Positions 18,601-24,632 of a stretch of 45,648 nt of DNA are shown one piece after another (the first letter of the stretch is position 1; each line of letters starts with the position of its first letter). Source of the DNA: a virus; the IMG/VR virus record IMGVR_UViG_3300028041_000001, positions 1 through 45,648 of that record. One strand, given 5' to 3'. A program made the position numbers and the translations under genes. The notes beneath the pieces were generated by a model. It was given only the letters and a program-made list of their open reading frames with translations. It did not search any database and was not told where the DNA came from.

Positions 18601-18939
18601 GCCCTTATCGCCCTTCGGGCCTGCATCGCCTTGGTCGCCCTTGTCGCCCTTCTCGCCCTTCTCTCCCTGCGGCCCAGTGTCGCCTTTCGGCCCGGGAGGA
18701 GCAGCGTCGGCGATCGCCTGAAGCAGATCGGCGGAAACAGCGTCCAGATGAACGACGCCGTCGCGCAGCTTGCCGTCGTCCCGCTGGATCAGCGCAAGAT
18801 TGACAAGGGTTTCAGCCAGCGTCGTGCCGATGGCGTTGAACTCGGCGTCGAGCTTCGGCCCCGGCTGCTGGTTGGACGGGTTGGACGTCGAGAAGTCCGT
18901 GAAGTCGAACTTGCGCTCGTAGGGCGTCGGCTGCGGCAT
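15637..18939 (-). CDS. Tailspike with collagen-like stalk and beta-helix (depolymerase-like)
   Basis: A 1,100-residue tailspike. Residues 1-70 are the anchor shared with the 433-residue protein. Residues about 81-145 are Gly-X-Y repeats (GEKGEKGDKGDQGD), a collagen-like stalk. From about 446 the segment ISASWFGAKGDGVTNDTAAL is the classic start of pectate-lyase-like beta-helix spikes, which often cleave capsule or LPS. The C-terminal part holds HNHDERYYTDSEVDALL, a common fibre-tip motif. A YGDI ... FGRSL module occurs both at about 151-190 and about 913-955, flanking the beta-helix. CTGTCTG-type motifs lie upstream of the start. Confidence 0.88.
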   Translation of the reverse strand: MPQPTPYERKFDFTDFSTSNPSNQQPGPKLDAEFNAIGTTLAETLVNLALIQRDDGKLRDGVVHLDAVSADLLQAIADAAPPGPKGDTGPQGEKGEKGDKGDQGDAGPKGDKGDKGDKGDPGNDGSPGAPGDKGDKGDKGDQGDPLADGSYGDIEAALGELLIRPEVLSTFGRSLASASDAATARAVLDIQPGGDFALKETPADIASLPAATPGAFGLPDGGVFQWEAVNHYDGAVAVVEYAAPNDYGSIGAIADDGTVLVTKDAGTASYQPVARGQDGLAGAFTVAVRNVSGEFMQFGFDASPAAPSGYDSVDFSIIYSGGTVYVYQNGANPGTFDISTSASWLLFQREEGGSVLKVYENISAPSMDGATLVYTFGPAVSGTQYFHALINPVGAQARLKIVDDENAGTGFAAADPDRRVYIPSDEDPKAITGAFVRQLSEPGAISASWFGAKGDGVTNDTAALRRASALITAWGGGSLHLEPARTYIIGVQTLGASPQWAHAPEKVIYFRRCAGDVAVYGNGATLKCAAGLRYGGFDHNTGDATADTGGIEGNKSTPFEGAVFFDRCKGRIAIDGVNVDGNLANLIIGGLWGADGRQIACDGARVYDCESPLQITNCNFDDCAFDGLNIRQLYPYKDTPALPILLQNVTCRGNARQGLSLVGARLFLAHLCRFNDTGKGALVTLPAAGVDVEPDNLEGSWGDADHITFLECEAVNNDGPGLGVETGQVRGVKWIGGRIIGTTNWALEIDKPDCVFQDALIIGAFRAKFHDRFVHPTNPGEAEEGAATRFVRCKFSDDPTYHESGDVYKPLGHEFGAIGGDGTILDTCVFDYQHGMKMPSTAGKCLFVNTRAHLTTTAHPTSDNALFMGKTEFSGAEADLADFPNLTIAAFTGRLIINGSNIPLGGGGGGGLEDGDYGDIIVSGGATGMAIDPAVLSAFGRSLIDDADAAAGRATLGLGTAATADSSDFAGAAHNHDERYYTDSEVDALLAGKAAATPQIQSVTSAATVTPTFANDQVNITAQAANLTLANPTGTAVDGWGIVVRIKDNGTARTISYGNQYRALGVTLPTTTVAGKTLYLGMIFNAAETKWDVVSVAQEA

Positions 18940-19228
18940 AGCGGAGCTATACCTGTCTGATGTGTCGGGCGCAATGTCTGACGAGTTGCGACAGGTTGGG
19001 GGAAAGGCTTTCGGCGGAGCAAAAATTAGTGCGGAGCGCGGGAATAATTTTTGGAGCCGCGCCGCGGGTGGTGCCGGGGGGTGGGGGTCGCCGCCGTCGC
19101 TGGGCGCTGGCCGAGCCGACCGGGCGCCGATCCGCGCCGTCGCCGCGCCGCTCAGTGTGTGCGATGCACAGTGGTTGCAGTCTCAGAATTGGCGGATTGC
19201 CGCCCTTCGCTGGGGTTCGCTCCCGGCG
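18940..19228. other. 289-base non-coding gap upstream of the spike gene
   Basis: The gap between the small terminase stop and the spike start holds an AT-rich inverted repeat (19020-19053), two CTGTCTG/TGTCGG motif clusters (18953-18995), and otherwise GC-rich low-complexity sequence with no convincing gene. A spike promoter or packaging-related site is plausible here. Confidence 0.5.
19020..19053. repeat. AT-rich inverted repeat in the gap
   Basis: CAAAAATTA at 19020-19028 and TAATTTTTG at 19045-19053 are perfect 9-bp arms around a 16-base GC-rich spacer. Such AT-rich arms stand out in this GC-rich genome. Function unknown: protein-binding site, cos/pac element or weak terminator. Confidence 0.6.
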
Positions 19229-19714
19229 TTACGCTCCGTTGTCGGGCGTGATGTCGATGATCCGGGGCTTGTGAGCCTCCGCGACGGTAGCTTGCGCCCG
19301 CTCGATCACCGCCATCAGCTCATCCTCCGTCATTTCGCTCAGCGGCTTCTCATCCCCGGCGCCGCCAGCCTGCCCCTGTTCGAGGACAAACTTGGCAGCC
19401 TGGAAGCGGGTCGCTGCCGGGGTTTTCTCTCCTAGCAGCGCCTCCATTGTCTGCAGCGCCTTGACCCGCAGCTCGCCCCGGAGCTGAGCATTGCAGGCCG
19501 CTTGGATGGCCTTTTGCACTGCTTCGCTGGCCATCACCTGCGACGGATGAACCGTTTTATCGTAATTGGCATATTCCACCGCTTGTTGGGAATTTTTACC
19601 AACTATCAGCGCTTCGACGAAAAGCCGCTGCTGCTCCGTCAGCGCCGCCATCGCCGGTTCGCGCCTCAGCACCGCTAGGTTCGTCTTCGTCCGCTTGCCA
19701 ATCCTGTTCGCCAT
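19229..19714 (-). CDS. terS: Terminase small subunit
   Basis: A 161-residue protein. Residues about 25-60 (LTEQQRLFVEALIVGKNSQQAVEYAN ...) match the N-terminal helix-turn-helix of phage small terminases that recognise the packaging site; the middle is helical (oligomerisation core) and the C-terminus (RIIDITPDNGA) is the probable large-subunit contact. It is divergent from the early plus-strand operon; the 28-residue early gene begins 95 bases away. It is separated from terL by the fibre module. An internal Met at residue 22 is an alternative start. Confidence 0.85.
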   Translation of the reverse strand: MANRIGKRTKTNLAVLRREPAMAALTEQQRLFVEALIVGKNSQQAVEYANYDKTVHPSQVMASEAVQKAIQAACNAQLRGELRVKALQTMEALLGEKTPAATRFQAAKFVLEQGQAGGAGDEKPLSEMTEDELMAVIERAQATVAEAHKPRIIDITPDNGA

Positions 19715-19741
19715 TGGAACCCGCTCCGCTGTCTGACGTTG

Positions 19742-19770
19742 TTGACACCCCTACCGACAATCTGTAGGAA
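19742..19770 (+). promoter_or_regulatory. Early promoter
   Basis: TTGACA (19742-19747), a 17-base spacer and TAGGAA (19765-19770). The operator palindrome at 19754-19768 covers the spacer and -10. It faces the early plus-strand operon, so it is the likely repressor-controlled early lytic promoter. Confidence 0.7.
19754..19768 (+). promoter_or_regulatory. Operator, CCGACA-N3-TGTAGG type
   Basis: CCGACA-ATC-TGTAGG, an imperfect palindrome. Three relatives occur in the immunity region at 35811, 35856 and 35893. Confidence 0.65.
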
Positions 19771-19808
19771 CGCGCGACAGACAGTAACCGACAAAGGGCC
19801 GGTCGCCA

Positions 19809-19895
19809 ATGCTTCACGCTCTAGCCAATGCCGCCTTCATCTTCGCCGGGGCGCTCGCCCTGCTGGCGATCCTCGACACCTTGGGCGTCCGCTGA
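19809..19895 (+). CDS. Small membrane peptide (28 aa), first early gene
   Basis: A 28-residue peptide, nearly all one hydrophobic helix (AAFIFAGALALLAILDTLGV). It is the first possible coding region after the early promoter and its stop overlaps the next ATG (TGATG). Short membrane peptides are common first genes in phage early operons. Function unknown; reality supported only by position and coupling. Confidence 0.4.
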   Translation: MLHALANAAFIFAGALALLAILDTLGVR

Positions 19896-20191
19896 TGTTG
19901 CGCCTTCCCGACAACAGCCACCGCGCGGTTGAGCGCCATTTGCGCCATGTCCCCTCCCCCCTAAAGGGGGGAGAGGGGAATGAAGGCGCAGCGCTCGGGG
20001 CGATCCGGGCATCCTTTGCGCCATCTTGCGCCATCACTGCGCCACTTGAAGGCGCACTGCTTTTCGACCGCCCCTGCGTCCATTGCGGGGAGCCTCCCGC
20101 CGACCATTACCGGGGCATCCTTCGGGGCTGCCGCCAAGGCCGCTCGATCTACAGCGCCGCGCCGATCCTGCGGCTGAGGGCTGGGCGATGA
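19895..20191 (+). CDS. Hypothetical early protein (98 aa) spanning a palindrome
   Basis: A 98-residue reading frame coupled to both neighbours (TGATG before, ATGA after). It contains RPCVHCGEPPADHYRG, a CxxC pair. Residues about 20-29 are encoded by a GC palindrome of a type usually found between bacterial genes (peptide PSPLKGGEG), and residues about 40-50 by 10-base tandem repeats. Either a real gene that absorbed a repeat, or a looser frame in a regulatory leader. Confidence 0.4.
   Translation: MLRLPDNSHRAVERHLRHVPSPLKGGEGNEGAALGAIRASFAPSCAITAPLEGALLFDRPCVHCGEPPADHYRGILRGCRQGRSIYSAAPILRLRAGR
19951..19977. repeat. GC-rich palindrome with TAAA loop
   Basis: CCCCTCCCCCC at 19951-19961, TAAA, then GGGGGGA with GGGG further on (19966-19977). 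Near-identical hairpins are familiar intergenic repeats in proteobacterial chromosomes. It would form a strong hairpin early in the early transcript. Confidence 0.6.
20016..20045. repeat. Three 10-base tandem repeats (TTGCGCCATC)
   Basis: TTGCGCCATC at 20016-20025 and 20026-20035, then ACTGCGCCAC at 20036-20045. Another TTGCGCCAT lies near 19939. Period matches one helical turn; possible protein-binding array, or simple coding repetition. Confidence 0.45.
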
Positions 20192-20478
20192 GCGCCGCCA
20201 GGTCGAACCGCCGCGAGGTTCGCAACCCGATCCTTGGGCTGCCTGCAGCTCGCGCCGCGCTGGCCGAGCTTCCCGCCGACCAGGCCGAGGCTTTGCGGAC
20301 TGTCCTGCTTGCCATTGCTGCCGATGCTCGGGGGCGCGCCGATGAGAGCTGGCGCAAGCACAAGGGGCCGATGGCCGCCTACTGGAAGGCCGCCAGTGTC
20401 TATGCCGGACACATCGCCAAGGCGATCCGCGCCATCCCCCGCCAACCATCCCTGTTCACCAACGAAAGGAACGCATGA
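20188..20478 (+). CDS. Hypothetical early protein (96 aa)
   Basis: A 96-residue mostly helical protein (AARAALAELPADQAEALRTV; KGPMAAYWKAASVYAGHIAK) with a C-terminus ending RQPSLFTNERNA. ATGA overlaps couple it to the genes on both sides. The family is not recognised. The tail motif QPSLF resembles beta-clamp-binding peptides (QxxLF), so contact with the sliding clamp is a testable guess. Confidence 0.65.
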   Translation: MSAARSNRREVRNPILGLPAARAALAELPADQAEALRTVLLAIAADARGRADESWRKHKGPMAAYWKAASVYAGHIAKAIRAIPRQPSLFTNERNA

Positions 20479-21104
20479 TGCAAGCCGAGCTATTCGCCCC
20501 TGAGCCTTCGCCATCGACCGGCGGCGCCGAGTTGATCCGCCGCCTCACCGGCGAGCCTGAGAACCGCGTCGCCGAGCTTGTGCAGTCGTTCGGCGGAGCC
20601 GCGCCGATCCTCGCCGCCGAGCCGTCGCGGCTGCGCCGTGAAGGGCTGAGCGAGGCCGCGATTGAGGCGCTTGGCGCCGCCAAGGCCGCTGCCGCCTGCC
20701 TGCTGGAAAGCCGCATCGCCGCCGAGCCGGTTCTGTCCTGCTGGGAGGCGCTGCTGGACTATCTTCGGGCTGAAATGGCTTGGGAGCCGGTGGAGCGCGT
20801 CCGCGTCTTCTATCTCAACGGCAAGAACCGGCTGATCGCCAACGAGGCCGCAGGCACCGGCACTGTCGACGAGGCGCCGTTCTTCGTCCGCGAAATCATC
20901 CATCGCGCGCTCGACCTTGGCGCGACGGCGCTCATCGTCGCCCACAACCACCCGAGCGGCGATCCGGCGCCTTCCAGCCCGGACGTCAAAATCACCCGCC
21001 AGCTCATCGACGCCGGAAGGCCGCTCGGCATCGCCGTCCACGACCATGTCATTGTCGGCCGCGACGGCCATGCCAGCCTCCGCGCCCTTGGGCTGCTGGG
21101 CTGA
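20475..21104 (+). CDS. RadC-like JAB/MPN domain protein
   Basis: A 209-residue protein. The N-terminus (residues about 20-80) resembles the helix-hairpin-helix-like region of RadC; the C-terminal JAB domain has AHNHPSGDPAPSSPDVKITRQL, the HxHxSG...SxxD metal-binding signature. RadC-like proteins are frequent on phages and mobile elements; their role is debated (DNA repair or anti-defence), so function is left open. Start ATGATG at 20475 overlaps the previous stop. The N-terminal QAELFAPEPS again resembles a clamp-binding peptide. Confidence 0.85.
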   Translation: MMQAELFAPEPSPSTGGAELIRRLTGEPENRVAELVQSFGGAAPILAAEPSRLRREGLSEAAIEALGAAKAAAACLLESRIAAEPVLSCWEALLDYLRAEMAWEPVERVRVFYLNGKNRLIANEAAGTGTVDEAPFFVREIIHRALDLGATALIVAHNHPSGDPAPSSPDVKITRQLIDAGRPLGIAVHDHVIVGRDGHASLRALGLLG

Positions 21105-21131
21105 CCCTGTTCACCAAGAAGGAGAGAGAGA

Positions 21132-21413
21132 ATGTCCAAGCGCACGATTATCGAAGTGCAGACCAAAGGCGACGCTTGCACCAATCCGGGCGGCATCGCG
21201 CTCCGCGAACACCCGGGCGGCGGCAGCTTCATGGTGCAGGATTTCTACATCACCGAGGGCGTCCGCAGCTACTGCAACGGAGCCTATGACTTAACGCTGG
21301 TCGATGCCTTGGCGGAGTTCCACCGCCGCGCCGCGCGAGCCGAACGCTACACGGCTGGCGGCGCGCTGCTGCCTGACACCGTCACCGCCGCCCAACTCGC
21401 CCTGATCGCCTGA
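21132..21413 (+). CDS. Hypothetical early protein (93 aa)
   Basis: A 93-residue protein with a purine-rich ribosome-binding site (AAGAAGGAGAGAGAG) before ATG 21132. It contains GGIALREHPGGGSFMVQDFY and an alpha-helical end (DALAEFHRRAARAERY). No family recognised. It starts a run of very small early genes with near-identical leaders. Confidence 0.7.
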   Translation: MSKRTIIEVQTKGDACTNPGGIALREHPGGGSFMVQDFYITEGVRSYCNGAYDLTLVDALAEFHRRAARAERYTAGGALLPDTVTAAQLALIA

Positions 21414-21421
21414 TCCGACCT

Positions 21422-21446
21422 GAGCCGTGGGCCAGCTCCACGGCTC
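21422..21446 (+). terminator. Hairpin between small early genes
   Basis: GAGCCGTGG (21422-21430) and CCACGGCTC (21438-21446) form a perfect 9-bp stem with a 7-base loop. No T-run follows, so attenuation or mRNA processing is more likely than full termination. Confidence 0.55.
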
Positions 21447-21476
21447 TAGCCGCATCAGCGGAGAAGGAGAGAGACG

Positions 21477-21665
21477 ATGAAGGCCAAACGCCTTGAGCTG
21501 ACAGTATCGGCAACCGTGCCGAAAGGGATGGGCACGGCCCATTTCCGGGCGCTGGTGCGCGGCCAACTCGGCCAGCGCATCTACCTTTCGATCTATGACC
21601 AAATCCACGCCGACACCAACGCCGGAACCATTCGCGTCGCCGTTTCGGGGGCGAGGCGCAAATGA
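21477..21665 (+). CDS. Hypothetical early protein (62 aa)
   Basis: A 62-residue basic protein with beta-rich pattern (LELTVSATVPKG ... QRIYLSIYDQIHADTN). The leader GGAGAAGGAGAGAGACG gives a strong ribosome-binding site. The stop overlaps the next ATG. Function unknown. Confidence 0.65.
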   Translation: MKAKRLELTVSATVPKGMGTAHFRALVRGQLGQRIYLSIYDQIHADTNAGTIRVAVSGARRK

Positions 21666-21835
21666 CCCGCGCGCCTAGCCTCGCGCCCGGCGCCCGCTGG
21701 GCCATCGACGCCAAGGGGCCAGCCTCGCGCTTGCTGCGCGACAAGACCCCGGTGGCCCGCTTCTACACCGGCAAGCTCAGCCTGCCGGAGTGCTTCGACG
21801 TCGCCCGCCGCCTCAACGCAACCGAGAGGAATTGA
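21662..21835 (+). CDS. Hypothetical early protein (57 aa)
   Basis: A 57-residue basic protein beginning MTRAPSLAPGARWAIDAKG and ending FDVARRLNATERN. It is translationally coupled (ATGA) to the gene before it. No family recognised. Confidence 0.55.
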   Translation: MTRAPSLAPGARWAIDAKGPASRLLRDKTPVARFYTGKLSLPECFDVARRLNATERN

Positions 21836-21838
21836 ACG

Positions 21839-22006
21839 ATGGAACTTAAGCTCTGGCTGGAAAACGACGACTCCGACGCGCTGGCCGACCATCTGGATAG
21901 GATCGCCGATTTGATCCGCGATGGTTTCACAAGCGGCGACATGGGCGCCGAGCGCGGCTGGTGGAGCCTTAGCCACGCGGAATGTTCAGCGCAGGACGCC
22001 GCCTGA
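21839..22006 (+). CDS. Hypothetical acidic early protein (55 aa)
   Basis: A 55-residue acidic protein starting MELKLWLENDDSDALADHLD and ending in GWWSLSHAECSAQDAA. It follows the previous stop by 3 bases, with GAGAGGAA upstream as ribosome-binding site. Small acidic early proteins can be DNA mimics or host-takeover factors, but nothing specific is seen. Confidence 0.55.
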   Translation: MELKLWLENDDSDALADHLDRIADLIRDGFTSGDMGAERGWWSLSHAECSAQDAA

Positions 22007-22016
22007 CGCCCCGGGA

Positions 22017-22037
22017 GGGCGGGAGTGCGACCCGCCC
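22017..22037 (+). terminator. GC hairpin in early operon
   Basis: GGGCGGG (22017-22023) and CCCGCCC (22031-22037), 7-base loop, no T-run. It may attenuate transcription or protect mRNA. Confidence 0.45.
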
Positions 22038-22078
22038 CGACGATGGCGACAGCCAGCAACGGAGAGAAAGGACAGACG

Positions 22079-22408
22079 ATGAGACAGCCCAGGATCAACC
22101 GCGAGCGCGCCGAGCGCGCCGACCGCGCCATGAAGGCGCAAGGCTATGAGACGCCAGAAGACCGCCAATCGGCCATCGCCGACATTCTCTGCGACCTTCG
22201 CCACCTGTGCGACCGCCACGATTACGATTTCGCCGAGTTGGATCGGCGTGGCTACTCCAACTACGCCGCTGAGGTTCAGCCCGACGACATCGAGCTGAGC
22301 GCTCGCCAGATGCACCGCCGAGGCGATTATCCGATCCTTGCTGAGGCCGAGAGCTTCGCCATCCCCGAACCAATGACCGCCGCACCCAGCAACGGAGAGA
22401 GACGATGA
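22079..22408 (+). CDS. Hypothetical early protein (109 aa)
   Basis: A 109-residue charged protein. The start at 22079 (MRQPRINRERAERADRAMKA) is preferred because GGAGAGAAAGGA precedes it; a longer frame exists upstream. It has a helical N-terminal half and a region CDLRHLCDRHDYDFAELDRRG with two Cys and two His. Probably a small regulatory or inhibitory protein. No family recognised. Confidence 0.6.
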   Translation: MRQPRINRERAERADRAMKAQGYETPEDRQSAIADILCDLRHLCDRHDYDFAELDRRGYSNYAAEVQPDDIELSARQMHRRGDYPILAEAESFAIPEPMTAAPSNGERR

Positions 22409-22557
22409 CAACGATGGAAGAAGCGATCGCCTTCGAGGCGCGGGCCATCAAAGAGCTGTGCGACGCGGACGGCTTCAGCCTGAGCCAGATGATCGACGGC
22501 ATCAAGGCCAAGGCCGACAACATCATGAAGACCCTCGAAGAAGGCGACCCGCAATGA
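22405..22557 (+). CDS. Hypothetical early protein (50 aa)
   Basis: A 50-residue helical, acidic protein (MTTMEEAIAFEARAIKELCD ... KADNIMKTLEEGDPQ) coupled by ATGA to both neighbours. Its leader repeats that of the gene before (CAGCAACGGAGAGA...GACGATGA). Function unknown. Confidence 0.5.
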   Translation: MTTMEEAIAFEARAIKELCDADGFSLSQMIDGIKAKADNIMKTLEEGDPQ

Positions 22558-22865
22558 TCGGCGCGCCCTTCGCCGCCTTCATTGTCGATGGCGACCTTGG
22601 CTGCGCTCCCGGCATGGGCCGCGCCGTCCGCGCCTGCGCGACGGTCGAGGAGGCGATCGCCGCCCAGGCCGCATGGGAGCCGTCGCCGAGCCGCAAGGAT
22701 CGCGCGGGCTATTGGAACGGCTGGCGCTTCACGATTGTCTCCTGCTACGCGCCGAGCGACTGCCTGCCGGACTGCGTCGAGGCGACCCGGCGCCACCTGC
22801 TCGAGCTGGGGATGAGGGAGGCGGCTGCGCCCTATGAGGCGCGGCTGCGGAGGCTGGCGGCATGA
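22554..22865 (+). CDS. Hypothetical early protein (103 aa)
   Basis: A 103-residue protein: beta-rich N-terminus (PFAAFIVDGDLGCAPGMGRA), a WEPSPSRKDRAGYWNGWRFT segment and a helical end (EATRRHLLELGMREAAAPYE). Coupled by ATGA on both sides. No family recognised. Confidence 0.6.
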   Translation: MIGAPFAAFIVDGDLGCAPGMGRAVRACATVEEAIAAQAAWEPSPSRKDRAGYWNGWRFTIVSCYAPSDCLPDCVEATRRHLLELGMREAAAPYEARLRRLAA

Positions 22866-23062
22866 CCGGCGCGCCTTGCTTCGTGACTCGCGGCGGCAAG
22901 CCGGAGCGCCTTCACCGGCTCCCGGCCGTCCGCATCCATCACCGCGGCGGGATCCTGCCCAGCGACCGCTACGGCGCCCGCTGGCGCTCGCTTCCCGTCG
23001 AAGGCTCGAAGGCATGGCGCGACGCTCGCCCCGGCCTGCTGGGCCGCCTGTTCAACCGCTGA
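22862..23062 (+). CDS. Hypothetical basic early protein (66 aa)
   Basis: A 66-residue Arg-rich protein (GGKPERLHRLPAVRIHHRGG; PGLLGRLFNR at the end). The start overlaps the previous stop (ATGA). May bind nucleic acid; nothing more can be said. Confidence 0.5.
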   Translation: MTGAPCFVTRGGKPERLHRLPAVRIHHRGGILPSDRYGARWRSLPVEGSKAWRDARPGLLGRLFNR

Positions 23063-23077
23063 GAGAGAGGAACGACA

Positions 23078-23347
23078 ATGCCGATCTACACCATCGAGAA
23101 GACCTATCGCCTGCCGGTTTACAAGCATGAGCGGATCGAGGCCGACAGCCCCGAGGAGGCCATGCAAAAGGCGCTCGAAAGCGACGATTGGGAAGGCCAG
23201 AGGGAAGACTACGAAAGCAGCGGCCCGACCTACATCACCGGCGCTTGGGAGGGCGAGGAAGCATACGGCCCAGGCAGCAACGACCTTGGCCTGCCGATCC
23301 CCGACGAGTTTAGCCGCACGGCCAAGGAGGACGAGCATGACGCATGA
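23078..23347 (+). CDS. Hypothetical acidic early protein (89 aa)
   Basis: An 89-residue, acidic protein beginning MPIYTIEKTYRLPVYKHERI, then SPEEAMQKALESDDWEGQRE, a pattern typical of small phage proteins that pair a beta-hairpin with a short helix. Good ribosome-binding site (GAGAGAGAGGAAC). Function unknown. Confidence 0.65.
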   Translation: MPIYTIEKTYRLPVYKHERIEADSPEEAMQKALESDDWEGQREDYESSGPTYITGAWEGEEAYGPGSNDLGLPIPDEFSRTAKEDEHDA

Positions 23348-23537
23348 CCAGCGATGCACCTGCGGCGAGTGCCACAAGCTAGACCGCAAACACCCTGCCG
23401 AGGGCTTTCAGCTCAATATGTTCGACCAGCGCGAGCAGCGCCCGCCGACCGCTGCCGAGGCGCTTGCCAGCCTGTTCCTGCTCGCCGGGAAGGGCGCGGC
23501 CGACGATCACGGCGGCCAGCGGAGGATGGTGCTGTGA
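23337..23537 (+). CDS. Small CxCxxC protein (66 aa)
   Basis: A 66-residue protein with an N-terminal knuckle (CTCGECHKLDRKHP) that could bind zinc, and a helical tail (TAAEALASLFLLAGKGAADD). It overlaps the preceding stop by 11 bases and the following GTG by 4. Short zinc-knuckle proteins of this kind are common next to phage methyltransferases. Confidence 0.55.
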   Translation: MTHDQRCTCGECHKLDRKHPAEGFQLNMFDQREQRPPTAAEALASLFLLAGKGAADDHGGQRRMVL

Positions 23538-24265
23538 GGGCCATCGGCTCGCACCACAGCGCGGCGGCTCAATCGACGACCTGGCTGACACCGCCGCACA
23601 TCCTCGATGCGCTCGGCGGCTGGCAGAGCTTCGACCTCGATCCCTGCGCCGCGCCGGAGCCGCGACCGTGGCCGACAGCTCGCCGGATGAACGCGCTCGC
23701 CGATGGCGACGGATTGATGCTCGAATGGGACGGGCGGGTGCTTCTCAATCCGCCCTACACCAGCGCCGAGATTGGCCGCTGGCTGGAAAAGCTCGCCGAT
23801 CACGGCTGCGGCACCGCCCTTGTCTTCGCCCGCACCGAAACGGACGCCATGCACCGCTTCATCTGGCAGCGGGCGAGCGGCCTGCTGTTCCTGCGCGGCC
23901 GGCTCCATTTCCATTTCGCGGACGGCCGGCGGGCGAAGGCTAACGCCGGCGCCCCGTCTGTCTTGTGCGCCTACGGCCAGGACGACATGGACAGGCTGGC
24001 GGCGTCCGAGCTGGACGGCGCGTTCGTGCCGCTGAGGCTCGCCCGCTTCGTCCTGATCCCCGGCCTCAGCCAGAGCTGGGCCGAGGCGATGCGCGATTGG
24101 CTGGCGCGGCAGAGCGGCCCGGTCAGCGTTTCCGATGCTTACCGCTTCTTCGCCCGTCACCCCAAGGCAAGGGCGAACCCCAATTGGCGGGCGAAGGTGC
24201 GCCAGAAGCTCGCCGAGGTCGGCGACCGGGTGGCGCGCGACCGTTATCAACCGAGGCTCGTATGA
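23534..24265 (+). CDS. Phage DNA N6-adenine methyltransferase (Dam family)
   Basis: A 243-residue protein starting at GTG 23534 (GTGA overlap). FDLDPCAAPEP at residues 33-43 and LLNPPYTSAEIGRWLEK at 70-86 are the D-P-C and NPPY motifs of the phage Dam-type adenine methyltransferase family; the motif order and LVFARTETDAMHRFIW segment also match. It would methylate adenine in phage DNA, masking restriction sites or host discrimination. The C-terminal 45 residues form an extra basic helical extension. With the Lar-like gene downstream it forms an anti-restriction pair. Confidence 0.85.
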   Translation: MRAIGSHHSAAAQSTTWLTPPHILDALGGWQSFDLDPCAAPEPRPWPTARRMNALADGDGLMLEWDGRVLLNPPYTSAEIGRWLEKLADHGCGTALVFARTETDAMHRFIWQRASGLLFLRGRLHFHFADGRRAKANAGAPSVLCAYGQDDMDRLAASELDGAFVPLRLARFVLIPGLSQSWAEAMRDWLARQSGPVSVSDAYRFFARHPKARANPNWRAKVRQKLAEVGDRVARDRYQPRLV

Positions 24266-24348
24266 CCCCCCTCAACCCGGCCCTGCTGTGGCTCGCCTTT
24301 GTCGCGGCGCTGCTGCTGGCCTATGTGATGAAAGCGAGAACCAAATGA
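24262..24348 (+). CDS. Small membrane peptide (28 aa)
   Basis: A 28-residue peptide with one hydrophobic helix (ALLWLAFVAALLLAYVM) and a basic C-terminus (KARTK), implying the N-terminus points outward. ATGA overlaps on both sides support it as a real coupled gene. Function unknown. Confidence 0.5.
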   Translation: MTPLNPALLWLAFVAALLLAYVMKARTK

Positions 24349-24632
24349 CCCAGGCCATGACCAATGACGAGCTGATCGAGCGCGGGGCAAGCCGCATTCA
24401 GCTTTGGTGGCTAACACAGAAGCATGAGGCGATGATCCGCGATGACGCTCTCGACCTCGCCAAAGCCGCCATCACCGCCCTCCAATCCCGCGCCGATGAT
24501 GTGGAGCGGCTTTGGGACAGGCTGCGCGAGCATCAGTCACCGGACGGAACATGGCTCGGCATCGGCAAAGCCGCTTTCATCGCAGCACTTGGGGAGGGCG
24601 TGACCGATGCCAAGGGAGGACATAATGGATAA
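24345..24632 (+). CDS. Hypothetical early protein (95 aa)
   Basis: A 95-residue helical protein (NDELIERGASRIQLWWLTQK; DDALDLAKAAITALQSRADD) ending in a Gly-rich tail. Coupled to the 28-residue peptide by ATGA and overlapping the next gene's start by 8 bases. No family recognised. Confidence 0.6.
   Translation: MTQAMTNDELIERGASRIQLWWLTQKHEAMIRDDALDLAKAAITALQSRADDVERLWDRLREHQSPDGTWLGIGKAAFIAALGEGVTDAKGGHNG

Noticed and set aside
18962-19435. Plus-strand frame of 157 residues across the gap
   Set aside because: Overlaps the small terminase antisense and begins in regulatory repeats; no motif or ribosome-binding site.
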